Source of the DNA: Gigaspora margarita
Taxonomy: Eukaryota > Glomeromycota > Glomeromycetes > Diversisporales > Gigasporaceae
Assembly (NCBI GenBank): GCA_009809945.1
Contig: WTPW01002193.1
Location: 31,877-95,876 of the forward strand
DNA length: 64,000 nucleotides
Reading direction: 5' to 3'
Part shown: in pieces, positions 46,892 through 58,865 of the stretch
Position numbering within the stretch: the stretch's first letter is position 1
How the letters are laid out: each line of letters begins with the position of its first letter
The notes under the pieces: generated by a model
Databases searched by the model: none
What the model was told of the DNA's origin: nothing
What the model saw: the letters and a program-made list of their open reading frames with translations, nothing else
Position numbers and translations under genes: made by a program

Positions 46892-48716
46892 CCTTAAAAT
46901 GTCTTGCAGGCAAATTTGCCTGCAATTTTGAAAATAGAAGGTTTTTTTTAAATAAACAAAAAATAAATAATTTAGAAATTTTCTATTTTATATAATATAT
47001 TATTTAAAATATAATTTATTAACTTTATTATAAAAATTTTTTAAAATTATTAAATAGCTTTTAAATAATTAAAGTTCAAAATTTGTGTAACTTTAGAGTT
47101 TACTATTAAAATTTTTTTATATTTTCTAAAATTTTGTATGTTTCTGAAGTTAAAAAAAATTTCTGTTCTTAAGAAAGTACTAATTTTTAAAAGTAAATCA
47201 TAAAACTTGTAATAATAAAAATTTTAATCCTTTTACATAATCTATAAAGTTGTATTAAAAACAATAGATCTAAAATTAATAGTTAAAGAGTTCACCAAAA
47301 AGGTTTAAAATAATTTTTTAATTAAAAATTTTTTTTGAAATTTGTATATTTTGGGTTTATAAGCAACTACAATTTATTTTCTTATAATTTAAATACAAAT
47401 ATAGCAAAAATATGAATTATTATGCATTGCACCACTGGTTATAGTTAACCATTATAATAAATAGTTAACAATAACCAGTTAATTCTGAATTTTGATTTCG
47501 CCAGTTATACAGATCACCACATATAAGTATATTTTTTTTTGTTTACAATCGTCCTTTTTTTTCTTTTTTTTGCTACAGTACTAATTAGGTCTTCTTTTTG
47601 TAGCTTTAGTGTCATTCGTGTTGCCGTTACTAGTGCTTTTTGATCATTGTTGCTATTATTGGTTCTCTTTGATCATTGCTGTCAGTGTCTCCATTGTTGG
47701 TGCTTTTGGTTGTCGCTACTAGTGCCGGTGTTATTGTTTGCTAGAATTTTGATGGTGGGTCATGTTCGTGGTTATTAATTTTGCTTATTTTTGTGTTGCT
47801 GTATACTAATGTTGTCTTTTAGTGTAGTCGTTATTACTGGCGTCGATGTTGTTGCTTGCTAGTATTTTAGTAGTGGGGCGTGTTCACGTTTATTAGCTTT
47901 GTTTGTTTTGGTGCTGTTGTATACTAATATCGCTTTCTAGTATAGTTGTTGATTGTTGGTGTTATAGTTTAATGGTTGCTGTCATTTGATTCTCTGGCTC
48001 ATAGAATACTTTCATCATCTGCTATTTTCTTCACATTGTATTTGGTTTTCGTTTTGTGATTCACTGCGCTGTGGTTACGTCATGTCATGTTTTTCGTTCT
48101 GGATTTTTGGCTTTTGTAATGTTGTAGTTGGGTTTTAGTGTTAGATAATTAATGTTTAGGGTTAGGGTTAGGAATTAAGATTAGTTTGAAATTGAGTGTT
48201 TAGAAAAAAGGAGCGAAGCGGAGGTGACAGCCATAGCGAAGTGACTATAGGGTGAGCGAAGTGACTATAGGGTGAGCGAAGCGAACCCTGTAGGTGTTGC
48301 TGAGCGTTAGCGAAGCAACACAAATTATTTCAAATATAATAAAGTGGTGTATAGATGTGTTTGGTTGCGTGTAGCTGATAAAATAGTTAAAACCATGATT
48401 AATATTGTGTGATAGTGTTTGTTCGTTATCGAATAGTAAAGGTTAGTAAATATGGACTCAAATCGTTTGATAATTGTAGTTATAACCCTTACATTATAAA
48501 TTTATATTGTGTAACATTTATGGTTATTTATAACCATCTGATTAAGGTTAACCAGTGGCGCAGGTTAAAAATGTCCCAAAAATATAATCTTTATTTTCAA
48601 ATATTATTGTATAAAATTTTATTTAAATAATTTAAATATTTAAAAAACTAAATCAAAGAAATGTTTATAGAAAAAGTTGCAGGCAAATTTGCCTGCAATT
48701 GTTTACCATTTAAGGG
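46892..48716. mobile_element. DNA element, TGCAGGCAAATTTGCC family (copy 2)
   Basis: GCAGGCAAATTTGCCTGC, an 18-bp perfect palindrome, lies near both ends, with CCTTAAAATG and CATTTAAGGG outside it. Its AT-rich body parallels 20062-20708 (AAATTTTTTATATTTTCT, ACTAATTTTTAAA). Another element is inserted at about 47432-48567. Confidence 0.7.
47432..48567. mobile_element. Mutator-like non-autonomous element with GT-rich core
   Basis: GCACCACTGGTTATAGTTAA and the right-end GGTTAACCAGTGGCGC are inverted. AAAAATATGA and AAAAATATAA just outside look like a 10-bp target duplication with one change, and comparison with the 20062 element shows the empty site. The core is unusual here: GTT/TTG-rich, a 120-bp tandem pair (47703-47945), GGGTTAGGGTTAGG (about 48158) and a 20-bp repeat AGCGAAGTGACTATAGGGTG (48235-48295). 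No protein is recognised. Confidence 0.65.
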
Positions 48717-49806
48717 ATGTTTAATATTTTAATAAAAACAGCAAAATTAGTGTATTAACTTGTTTATTACATTTTTATTAAATAATATTTCTGCAAAAAT
48801 TAGTTTAATAAGATAGATATAGGTATTATAGTGCACTACCAATTATGGCATACTGCCAATGTCTTATTATCTAATGATCAGAATTATATAATTTTAGCAC
48901 CAATCAATTCATTTTAGTGAGACAAATTGATTAGTACCAAAATCATCAAATTCTGATTAGTGGATTACAAGATATTACAATTGAAGTAATATTTAAAATA
49001 GATATAGATATTATTATGACAATAGAAATATTGCAGTATATTGCAACATCTTGTGACCCATCAAACAGAGTTATAAAATTTTAGTACTATTTGATACATC
49101 ACATTGAGGTGAATTGAATGGTACCAATATCATGTGATTATGACTGATACTTCTCAATATATTATAATTTAACCAAAATTAGCTGCGCAAAGCAAAATTT
49201 AAAATTAACATAAATTCATAAATAACTTTTGATAAAAACCAGTCCATTTTTATAATTTTATCACCAAAATGACTGCCTTGAAGAGGCAATTCAAACAAGC
49301 CCAAAATTGCTAAAATCTAATTATGGGATTACAGGATTGTTAAAGTTTTATTATTATTTTGATGAAAATAGATAAGTTTAACTAATCTAATTTTTATCAA
49401 AAACAATACAGAAAAACTTAATGATTCTGTGATCCATGATCAGATTTTAACAATTTTGGGCTTATTGGAATCGCCTCTTCAAGTTGGTCATTTTGGTGTT
49501 AAAATTATAAAAATCAGACTAGTCAATCAAAAGTAATTCATGATTTCATATTAATTTTAAAATCTACTTTGTACAGCTTATTTTGGTTAAATTATGCTAT
49601 ATCAAGAAGTATTGGTTAAAATCACATGATTTTGGTACCATTCTATTCATCTTAATAAGACAAGTTGAATGGTAACAAAATCATTTGATTCTGATCAATA
49701 TATCTAATAGATAATGAAAAATAGTTGTGTATCATAATTGGTATTTGTATTATAATTTATCTTTTTTAATTTGATATTGTAATTAATAATATCTTATGGT
49801 CTAGTA

Positions 49807-51321
49807 AGGGCACTGACAGATATTACGTAATATCTTTTTATCAAGGGGGTACCCCCCTCCCCCCTACATAAGACGGATTCTGATTGGTCGATTTTAAAAA
49901 AAAATTTATCAAAATTTTACTAATAGATTATTATTTTGGACTCTAAATAAACTTATTTAAAATATAATTATATACCAAAATAATGTATCTTTGCATGCTG
50001 AGAAAGTTTATTTAGTGCCCAAAGTCATATTACATTAGTAATATTTTGCATAATACAGAATTATTTATATTTTTATTAATAAAAATATAGAAAATTTAGA
50101 ATTATGCAAAATTGTACTAATAAATTATAACTTTGAGCTCTAAGTAAACTTGTTCAGCACAAAAAGATACACTATATCGGTATATATTTGTTTGATTTTA
50201 ATAAATTTTCAAATAAAGATGAGCAATATTACATTTTGATGAAAATTTACCAATTTTACTCATCTTTATTTCAAATATTAAAAAATTTAAATAATTATAT
50301 GCCGCNAGGATGTANATTTTAGTGCTNAACAAGTTTACTTAGGGCTCAAAGTTATAATTAATTAGTAAAATTTTGCATGATGCTGAATTTTCTATATTTT
50401 TATTAATAAAAATATAGAAAATTCTGTAATATGCAAAATTTTACTAATTAATTATAACTTTGAGCTCTAAGTAAACTTGTTCAGCACAAAAAGATACACT
50501 ATATCGGTATATATTTGTTTGATTTTAATAAATTTTCAAATAAAGATGAGCAATATTACATTTTGATGAAAATTTACCAATTTTACTCATCTTTATTTCA
50601 AATATTAAAAAATTTAAATAATTATATGCCGCTAGGATGTAGATTTTAGTGCTGAACAAGTTTACTTAGGGTTCAAAGTTATAATTCATTAGTAAAATTT
50701 TGCATAATACAGAATTTTCTATATTTTTATTAATAAAAATATAGAAAATTCCACATAATGCAAAATTGTACTAATTAATCATAACTTTGAGCTCTAAGTA
50801 AACATGTTCAATATCAAAAATACACTATATCGGTATGTATATTTTTTATTTATTTAAATTTTCAAATAAAGGTGGCAATATTACATTTTGATGAAAATTT
50901 ACCAATTTTACTCATCTTTATTTCAAAAATTGCAAAAATTAAATAATTATATGCCGTCAGAATGTAGGCATTAGTGCTGAACAAGTTTACTTAGAGCTCC
51001 AAGTTATAATTCATTAGTAAAATTTTGCATAATACAGAATTTTCTNTATTTTTATTAATAAAAATATAGAAAATTCAGCATCATGCAAAATTTTACTAAT
51101 GAATTATAACTTTGACCCCTAAGTAAACGTGTTCAGCACTCAAAAATACACTATTATAATATATATTTGTATTTTATATAAATTTAATCAATACTCAAAA
51201 TTTTAATATATTAGCAATATATTATATTATATATAGAATTATATATATCATATAGTGTAATGTAAGATTTTGGCCTTACCCCACCCCCCCAATGATATTA
51301 TGTAATATCTGTCAGCGCCCT
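49807..51321. mobile_element. nested DNA element with AGGGC-CTGACAGATATTAC ends
   Basis: AGGGCACTGACAGATATTAC on the left and GTAATATCTGTCAGCGCCCT on the right are inverted, with GTACCCCCCTCCCCCC on one side and CCCCACCCCCCCA on the other. Its body is the hairpin array. Confidence 0.75.
49905..51150. repeat. tandem array of palindromic 325-bp units, about four copies
   Basis: The block AAAATATAGAAAATT followed by GCAAAATT-TACTAAT, CTCTAAGTAAAC and TGTTCAGCAC recurs near 50085, 50407, 50738 and 51060. Each unit also holds the inverse order just before it, so the array is a series of hairpins with arms of about 80 bp. Adjacent units are nearly identical except the outer ones. N bases at 50306-50327 and 51046 suggest assembly trouble. 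Confidence 0.8.
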
Positions 51322-51469
51322 AATTAGAATTGAACGATTTTAGTACCATTCTATTCGTCTTAATGAAATGAATTAGATGGTACCAAAATCATTCAATTTC
51401 GATCAATATATCATGTATTATTAGCTAAAATACTTAACTGTGCCATAATACCCATGTCTAGTATTGTCA

Positions 51470-51760
51470 TGGGACAGCTTTGGACAATGATTTGGACAAT
51501 TTTGAACAATTTTGGACAATTAAATAAAATAAAATCACTTAAAATTTTATTAAGATAATCTATTTTAATTTTAACTGGAATGTGTTCAGCATCTAAAAAA
51601 ATACATAGTTATATATTTTTTAAGATAGATTTATTAATTATTAAAGCCAGGACAAGCTTTGAACAATCTTGGACATTTGGACAATTTTGGATGTGAACAA
51701 GCCAAAAAAGGTTGTGAACAGCCAAAATGTACAATACTGCCTATGTCTACCTTATATGAA
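51470..51760. repeat. short TTTTGGACAA repeats in two clusters
   Basis: About four 14-bp-spaced copies of TTTGGACAA lie at 51480-51522, and more at 51655-51690, on either side of AT-rich sequence that resembles the hairpin units (AAAATTTTATTAAG, GTGTTCAGCATC). Confidence 0.6.
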
Positions 51761-51870
51761 AATAAAAATTTATTTAATAAAATTTATTTTGTGCAATTTT
51801 ACCATTACCTAGAATCTGAATATAGTATTATAGTGATATATGGTATACAGTATACTTATATAGAAAAATA

Positions 51871-52079
51871 GAAGTAAAGTGAATGATCAATTGATATCTT
51901 ATACTTATGATGCATGTGATTGATCAGATATTGATTGGGCAAACCATATGTGATGCATAATGCAAATTGAAATAAGATAATTTGAATAATGCATAAATAT
52001 ATAATTAGATAAAGTGTAATGATCAAATGATTAATCAAGTAATTGTTTGAAGTGAAGGGGAGGACTCATATTTACAAAT
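51871..52079. other. AT-rich spacer, no gene seen
   Basis: TGATCAATTGAT and TGATCAGATATTG motifs recur. No coding signal. Confidence 0.4.
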
Positions 52080-52300
52080 TATTAGCAATTTTTGTCTGTC
52101 TGTTCACCCATGTGATCAATGGTTTATACACACTAGGATTTTGTCTGTCTGTCCGCCCATATGATTAATGATTTACATATACTAAAGGCTTTAGCAGATT
52201 TTGTCTATCTATCCATCCATGTGATCAATGATCAGCACATACTAGAGGTCTTATAGTGGTCTTATTAAAATTTGTCTGTCTGTCTATACATATGACCTAT
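52080..52300. repeat. degenerate 50-70 bp tandem repeat, four units
   Basis: Units start TTTTGTCTGTCTGT(T/C)C-CCCAT and continue ATGTGATCAATG-TTTA, near 52093, 52139, 52197 and 52268. Confidence 0.7.
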
Positions 52301-52599
52301 TACAACAATATTTTAACTTTTTTTAATTCGCTTCAGACTTACAACAGCTCTTTTCCTAGTATAATAATAGTTATAGTATGAAAGTAAAGTGAAAATAATA
52401 TAATAGTTGGTTAACTTTACTCTCTTAAATAATAAGTGGACAATTGAATAAGTAAATAGTGTGAATAGATAGTAAATTGAACTTGTCTTGTAATATTGAG
52501 TATATTGGGTATAGCAAAGTGACAAAGTGCTTGCCAGTTGAGATAGGTTGTTTGTGCTTAGGTTACAAATTAACTTATTACAATAGTAAAGATCAAAAT

Positions 52600-52655
52600 C
52601 TAAAATTATATATATATATTTACATATGTATATATGTATATATGTATATATATAA
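52600..52655. repeat. TATATG microsatellite
   Basis: ATATATATATA passes into repeated TATGTA and TATATG units. Confidence 0.8.
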
Positions 52656-53394
52656 CTAACAAAGCCCAGGGAGTATTAAATATGACAAAATAGTAGTGAA
52701 ATTTTATTTTAAGTATACAGTATATCTTCATAGCTATTACTGTAAATTCTAGAAACTTAATAAAAAATTAGCCAAATTATTCTTTGGCTGAAATATGTAA
52801 TTATTTCAAACTTTATACACCTAATTCCTATTACTTGTCTATATGAAGCCAATAGTAAAATATTTTGATTAGTATATATTTCTATTTGATTTTAGTATAT
52901 AAATTTAATAAATTTTTTAATAAATGTTCACAAATTTACCTAATATTAAATTTGTAAAACAAAAAAATATCTATAATATGCAGAAATTTTGCAAAATTTT
53001 TTTTTATATTTGCAAAATCTATATATATTTTTAAAATAAAATTGAGAATTAAATTTTTAGTCTGCACTCTACAGATTCTGCAGGCTAATTATGCCTGATT
53101 CAATGATTTTTGCAATGATGCATGGGTTTTATTTGGGGTTTATTTAATGAAACCCTAATGATTAACAAAACCTCTAATGCTTGACAAAACCTCTAATACT
53201 TGATAAAACCTGACACTTGATAAAACCCCTAATACTTGATAAAACTTCTAATGGAACTTTAAATTGAATCTAAGCAGATGATTTTTATTGCCTAGCAATA
53301 GCAAGGATTAGTGATGGGCAACATGTGGGATGTGCAAAATTTAAAAACTCCTATGCAGAATTTTTAATATAAGATTATCTGGCCTGCATTAGCA
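52656..53394. other. AT-rich DNA with remnants of the AGCAAGTA element family
   Basis: From 53100 to 53320 phrases such as AAAACCTCTAATGCTTGACA repeat four times (ACTTGATAAAACC variants) and match the inverse of the 42.9-43.0 and 46.2 kb element interiors. No gene. Confidence 0.5.
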
Positions 53395-53570
53395 GGACCC
53401 CAAAATATCTACAGAAAGGTAAGGTTTTACAAAAATTACCAAATATAAAAAGATCTGTAGGAAAAAAGGCAAAAATAAGCAAACTAATTACTATAAAAGA
53501 AAATAATCTGTACAAAAAAACCAAAAATAAGCAAACTAATACCTTACCTTTCTCTATATATTTCAGGTCC
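53395..53570. mobile_element. GGACCC-family miniature element (copy 1)
   Basis: The left GGACCCCAAAATATCTACAG and the right ATATATTTCAGGTCC are inverted, with AAGGTAAGGT and ACCTTACCTT inside. TGCATTAGCA and TACATTAGCA flank it as a 10-bp duplication with one change. AAAAATAAGCAAACTAAT occurs twice within. Confidence 0.8.
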
Positions 53571-54626
53571 TACATTAGCATATCACCTGGCCCGCATTAA
53601 CAAAACATCTGGCCTACTTTAACATAAGTAGGTCAATTTCTAATTAGTATTTGATGTACTTATATAAAAATATTATGCACATATTAACTTTTTATTTATT
53701 TCTCATTCTATATATATATGTATATACAGAGATAATGTGCAAACTGTACGTTGAAATAAATTTTTTAAATTGTCATTATTAATAAAGTGGAATCTAGACT
53801 TTTAATTTTTTGCATAAAATAATATACCAAGAATATTGTCTACTATATGGGTGAAAATCTCCAATTTCAGTGATTATTTTATATGAGTGATAAGGTTAAA
53901 TAAATTCAAGCCAATTATTTATATGATTTAGATAATTATTGACTATTTTATAAGAAATTATAAGCTCAATTATGAATTTTTTATGAGTTGTTTATGGATT
54001 TTTGTTTTATATATTCTAGTATAAATTGTATATATATACAGTACTTGATAACTATAAATTTTAGTACATATATATCTGATTATATACCTGATTACTTATA
54101 AATTTTTATATGCTTATGATTTGATTGCTTTGTTACCATTATAATTTTTAAATATGTATTTATATATTAATATTTTAAGAAATTGATAAAATTAACACAA
54201 ATTTGAATTGATGAATTTAATAATAATAAGATTCAAATATTTTAAAAGTAGGTAAAGTCTATATAAGCATTTTTATTTGTAATCAATGCTATAAGATTTA
54301 TAAATAATGATTATTATTTTAATAAGAAATTACATTCCTAGTGATTATTATTTTAATGAAAAATTATATTCCTAGTGATTATATATACATATATGCATGT
54401 ATATATTTATTAATTATAAAAAATCCAGAGACTCTACTTGATTCTGCAAATCTTGTAAATCCACATAGGATCCTGCATCCCACATGGGATTTTTAAAAAA
54501 ATTAGATTTGTCTATCACTAGCAAGGATCATTCTAACACAATTTTTTGATCCATTAATAATAATACTAATGATATGAACATCTGCTATTTTCTTTGTAAA
54601 CTAAAACTATACAATGACAAAGCAGC
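53571..54626. other. AT-rich DNA, no gene seen
   Basis: TATATATATGTATATACAG and similar runs, plus a tandem piece (ATTATTATTTTAATGAAAAA with CATTCCTAGTG) near 54306-54378. No supported gene. Confidence 0.45.
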
Positions 54627-55212
54627 AAATCTTATGTTTTTGATACTCCTGCACTTACTTTATTGATACTGATCGACATAAAAATCCCAGTAAAAATAAG
54701 AATTTTCAAAACTTTGAGCAAAGATATCTTGGCAACCATAAAACCAAATTTGGTAAAACTTTTTTTATTTGAATTCTATGGCTTCATAGAATTCAAATAA
54801 AAAAAATTCATTGAATTTAGTCAAGTGGTTGTCAAGTTATCTTCGCTCAAAGTCAGAGAAAATCAAACGCCTATCAAAATAGAAGCTGCGCCAAATTTTT
54901 TATCTAACTTTGAGCGAAGATACCTTGACAACCAAAAAAACAAATTTGACAAAACTTTTTTTTGAATTCTATAGCTTCATATAATTCAAATAAAAAAATT
55001 TTTATCGAATTTAGTCAAGTGGTTGTCAAGATATCTTCACTCACAGTTAGAAAAAAATCAAAACTACTATCAAAATAGAAGCTGTGTCAATTTTTTTCTA
55101 AATTTGAGTGAAGATGTCTTAACAACCATCTAAGCAAATTCGATAAATTTTTTTATTTGAATTCTATGGCTTTATAAAATTCATATAAAAAAAGTTTTAT
55201 CGAATTTGGTTA

Positions 55213-56493
55213 GGGGAGCGCCATTTATCATCTGATTTTTTGCTACTAAGAGGCTACAACCACGCCAGGGGTCTAGACACTTTTGCAGTAACGTGACGTG
55301 GCGCATGAAAATTAACCAATCGGAGAACGTAAATTTTGATCTTCCCGGATCAGTCCAACATCAAAACAAAACACGTGTACAAGAAGAAAAAAGAGAAAAG
55401 AGTGAAAATACTTGAAAACTGGTGTTTAAATTGGCCTTAAAAACCAGATAAAAATGCCCAGAACATGATTTTACATATAAATAGTGGCCTTCTAAGTCTA
55501 TATATACAAACCCTAACCCTAATCTTAACATAAAGCAAAAAAGTTAATCCAAATGACGCCACACCACGTGATAGTCACATTACTGCAAAAGTGTCTAGAC
55601 TCCTGGAGGGGCCAAGAGGCTACCCCCTACCCCCCACCTGATCATCAAATACTGTGATTTGATTGGCTAAAATTATTAAATTTTAAAATTTTTCAAATTT
55701 TAATATTAAATAACTCTTGAACCAGCGATCCGTTTTGGATGATTTTACTACCAAAATGCTCGCCTCAATGAGGCGATTCCAACGAGCCTTAAATAATCAA
55801 AATCCAATAACAGGATCCCAAGATCGTTATAGATTTGTATTGCTTTAATTATATTATTTCGTATATATTAAAAATTATTATTAAAGAGCTTATAAACTTT
55901 AATGTTAAATAATTCTTGAACCAGTGATCCAATTTGGATGATTTTACTACCAAAATGCTCGTCTCAATGAGACGATTCTAATGAACTTAAAATCGTTAAA
56001 TTATGATCACGGAATCCAGAGATAATTATAGATTTGTATTATTTTTAATAGATTATATTAAAATAAAACAAATATATAAGAACTCTGGATCCCGTGATTA
56101 GAATTTAACAATTTTAGGTTCATTAGAATCGTCTCATTGAGACGAGCATTTTGGTGGTAAAATCATCCAAAATGGACCACTGGTTCAAGAGTTATTTAAT
56201 ATTAAAGTTTATAAGATCTTAGTACAAATCTATAATGATCTTGGGATCCTGTGATTGGATTTTGATGATTTTAGGCTCGTTGGAATCGTCTCATTGAGGC
56301 GAACATTTTAGTAGTAAAATCATCCAAAAAGATCACTAGTTCAAGTGTTATTTAATATTAAATTTTAAAATTTTTAAAAATTTTTAAAAAATTTTAATAA
56401 TTTTAGCCAATCAAAAGTTATCTGCTATTAGGACCTGATAATTGTCTGACCATCCCCCCTACCCTAAAAATAAAAAAATAAATGGCGCTCCTC
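55213..56493. mobile_element. PIF/Harbinger-like non-autonomous element, TTA target duplication
   Basis: GGGGAGCGCCATTTAT and ATAAATGGCGCTCCTC are inverted ends, with TTA at 55210-55212 and 56494-56496. The arms continue inward (TTGATTGGCTAAAATTATTA against its inverse near 56405). Four palindromic modules lie near 55765, 55955, 56130 and 56285, two in each orientation. Confidence 0.75.
55258..55613. mobile_element. Mutator-like miniature element with TTAGGG tract (copy 5)
   Basis: AAGAGGCTAC at 55248-55257 and 55614-55623 is a perfect 10-bp target duplication. GTCTAGACACTTTTGCAGTA pairs with TACTGCAAAAGTGTCTAGAC. The inside has AAACCCTAACCCTAATC and GATCAGTCCAACATC. Confidence 0.88.
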
Positions 56494-56985
56494 TTAGATG
56501 GTCATCAAGATATCTTCACTCAAATTTAGAAAAAAATTTGGCGCAGCTTCTATTTTGATAGTTTTGAATTTGAGCGAAGATATCTTGACAACAAAAAAAA
56601 TAAATATGATAAAAATTTTTTTATTTGAATTATATGAAGCTATAGAATTCAAAAAAAAGTTTTATCAAATTTGGTCAGATGGTTGTTGAGGTATCTTCAC
56701 TCAAAGTTAGATAAAAAATTTGCGCAGCTTCTATTTTGATAGGCATTTTGATTTTCTCTGATTTGAGTGAAGATAACTCGACAACCACTTGACTAAATTC
56801 GATGAATTTTTTTTATTTGAATTCTATGAAGCCATAGAATTCAAATAAAAAAAGTTTTACCAAATTTGGTCTTATGGTTGCCAAGATATCTTCACTCAAA
56901 GTTTTGAAATTCTTATTTTTACTGGGATTTTTATGTCAATCAGTATCAAAAAAGTAAGTGCAGGAGTATCAAAAACGTAAGATTT

Positions 56986-57188
56986 GTAACAGAGAATAGG
57001 ACCAATTTTCTGATCATGTGATTTCTAATATAAGCTGGCCAATTATAAATCAGGATCAGGTGTAATATAAAAAAAATCAAAACAAACATTTGCTTTGCAA
57101 ATAAACTGTTTATTATAGAATTTAGACTAGTAAATTTTTTTTATGTCCTAATAAAAATTTTTCTCATGCAATTTTGCTATACAATAGT
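56986..57188. other. short spacer with a TTAGGG-family remnant
   Basis: AATCAGGATCAGGTGTAATAT near 57050 is the inverse of the ATTACACCTGATC block found in several small elements. Confidence 0.4.
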
Positions 57189-57502
57189 CAGAGTTGGCAA
57201 TATACTATGTCCATTAGAAATAAATTTGCCAATAGACCTAAATGGACTAATGTCATAATCCATTGATCTATTGGTTCATTGGTCCATTAGTTTATTTTGG
57301 CAAAAATTATTTTTTACTAATTTACTGGAATTCAGAATTAACTTATAGTTCAAAATTCTTTAATCATTTGAGTAAATTAAAAAATTTGTTTCAACTTATA
57401 TACAATATATATATTGCTAATATAAAAATAAAATACTTTCAACTATGCATGCATAATTATATAGTATTTTATCCAATTGAATTTTTCTTCAAATATTGAA
57501 TA

Positions 57503-57685
57503 CTGTCAACTATCGATATAGCAGAAATTTGGGCTGAAAAAAAATTTCCGTTATATGACTTTTTTATTATTAGTCCGTTATAACGGTTAAAAATTATTTA
57601 TTTATTAAAACTTTGGTTCTTTGCAATTAGTCCGTTAAAGAGGTGAATCCGGTCTAAGAGTGTCCGTTATATCGATAGTTGACAG
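57503..57685. mobile_element. TA-flanked miniature element in the hAT element
   Basis: CTGTCAACTATCGATATAGC and the inverse end GTTATATCGATAGTTGACAG are terminal inverted repeats, with TA at 57501-57502 and 57686-57687. Internal TTAGTCCGTTA copies occur twice. A CTGTCAACTATCAATA fragment near 63366 is related. Confidence 0.9.
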
Positions 57686-57953
57686 TAGCAAGAGTGCAAC
57701 TTAATCTTTTGTATATATTAATTTGCATATCATAAGTATTATATTTGTATAAACTATTTTAGTCCATGCTCATATATGAACAGTAGCAGTATATTATACT
57801 AGCATAGCACTTAATATATGAAATTATAAATTTTTAATGCCCAATCAAATGCAAGATTTTGCAAACTCACTATTTTAGATAGCAAAAAATATAAATTCTA
57901 TAATGCAAGCATTACTATTCTGGTATAGAATGTTTTAAGATAGATCACAAAGT

Positions 57954-58865
57954 CTGTATATTTCTGAAATAAGCTACTCTGAAAATAAATTACCACTTTG
58001 TTTTAACCAAAAAATCTAAAAACTTGTTTTACCTAAAAATAAGCTACCACCTAATCAATAATAGTTATATAGTAAAGTCCAAATTTTATTATGCAAATCA
58101 ATCATAATTGCTTAAGTATACTTATTTATGAGTTTAATGCATTTACTTCAAAATTTTTATATAAATCAGAGAACTTTTTATTATTTGAGTTTTAATTTTA
58201 TATTTGATAAAAAATTAAAAATTTTTTAAAAAACAATTATTATAAAAGGCACTTATAGTGTTTTACCACCATAGGTAAATTAGATTTGCAAATCCATGTA
58301 ACAAAAACAAAAAAATAAATTTTTATAAAACAAAAAATAAATTTAATTACTTTAGAGTTAGGATGAGGCTTGGGATTTTATCAGGGCATTAGTATATACA
58401 AAATTTAACAAGAGTTTTTTTTTATTAGAGCCTCAAAGGTGGTTTCATAAATAAAATTTTGAGATATGAATGTTTTTTTAAAAAATAAACAAAAGAATGG
58501 ATTTTATATTACACCTGATCTTATATTTTGATTGGCTATTCTAATAATTTTGTGTAATATAGTGTAAAACACCATAGGTGCATTTTAGTAAAACTCTTAA
58601 AAAATATATATGACAATGTAAAAATTATAAGTTAAATAATAAAATATGCTATAAATTGTATGAAAATTTTGAATAAATGCATTTTGATCTTCTAAAAATA
58701 TTTACTTAAGCACTTATAATCAATTAACATAGTTCAATTTGGACTTTACTATGTAGCAACTATTTGCAATCACCAAAAAACCTCTTTTACCCAAAAATAA
58801 GCTACTTCAGTTTTTTGTATAGCTTTTTGCCCAAAAAAAGATAGCTTATTTTCAGAAATATACAG
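57954..58865. mobile_element. nested element with CTGTATATTTC ends
   Basis: CTGTATATTTCTGAAATAAG and CTTATTTTCAGAAATATACAG are inverted. AAAAATAAGCTACC phrases repeat inside both ends. It encloses 58067-58770. Confidence 0.75.
58067..58770. mobile_element. nested element with ATAGTAAAGTC ends
   Basis: The left TAGTTATATAGTAAAGTCCA and the right GGACTTTACTATGTAGCAAC are inverted, extending through the GCTTAAGTA and TACTTAAGC blocks. A further TTAGGG-type remnant (58340-58560, with ATTACACCTGATCTTA) lies in the middle. It is related to 63481-63820. Confidence 0.7.

Larger units (their letters stand above)
48814..51460. mobile_element. DNA element, GGTATTGTGGCAGA family (copy 2, long)
   Basis: TAGATATAGGTATTATAGTG on the left pairs with CCATAATACCCATGTCTA on the right, resembling the ends of 17578-18134. 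Palindromic modules lie near 48905, 49090, 49275, 49475, 49655 and 51347. A second element (49807-51321) sits inside. Confidence 0.65.
54627..56985. mobile_element. foldback element with arms of over 500 bp
   Basis: AAATCTTATGTTTTTGATAC at 54627 is mirrored by GTATCAAAAACGTAAGATTT at 56985. The arms (about 54627-55209 and 56497-56985) pair along most of their length and contain several internal copies of an ATCTTC(A/G)CTCAAA...GAATTCTATGGCTTC block in alternating orientation. The space between the arms is occupied by a later insertion. Confidence 0.8.

Noticed and set aside
55500-55530. A telomere or chromosome end at the CCCTAA/TTAGGG runs
   Set aside because: Only two or three units occur at each site, always inside small elements in the middle of the window.
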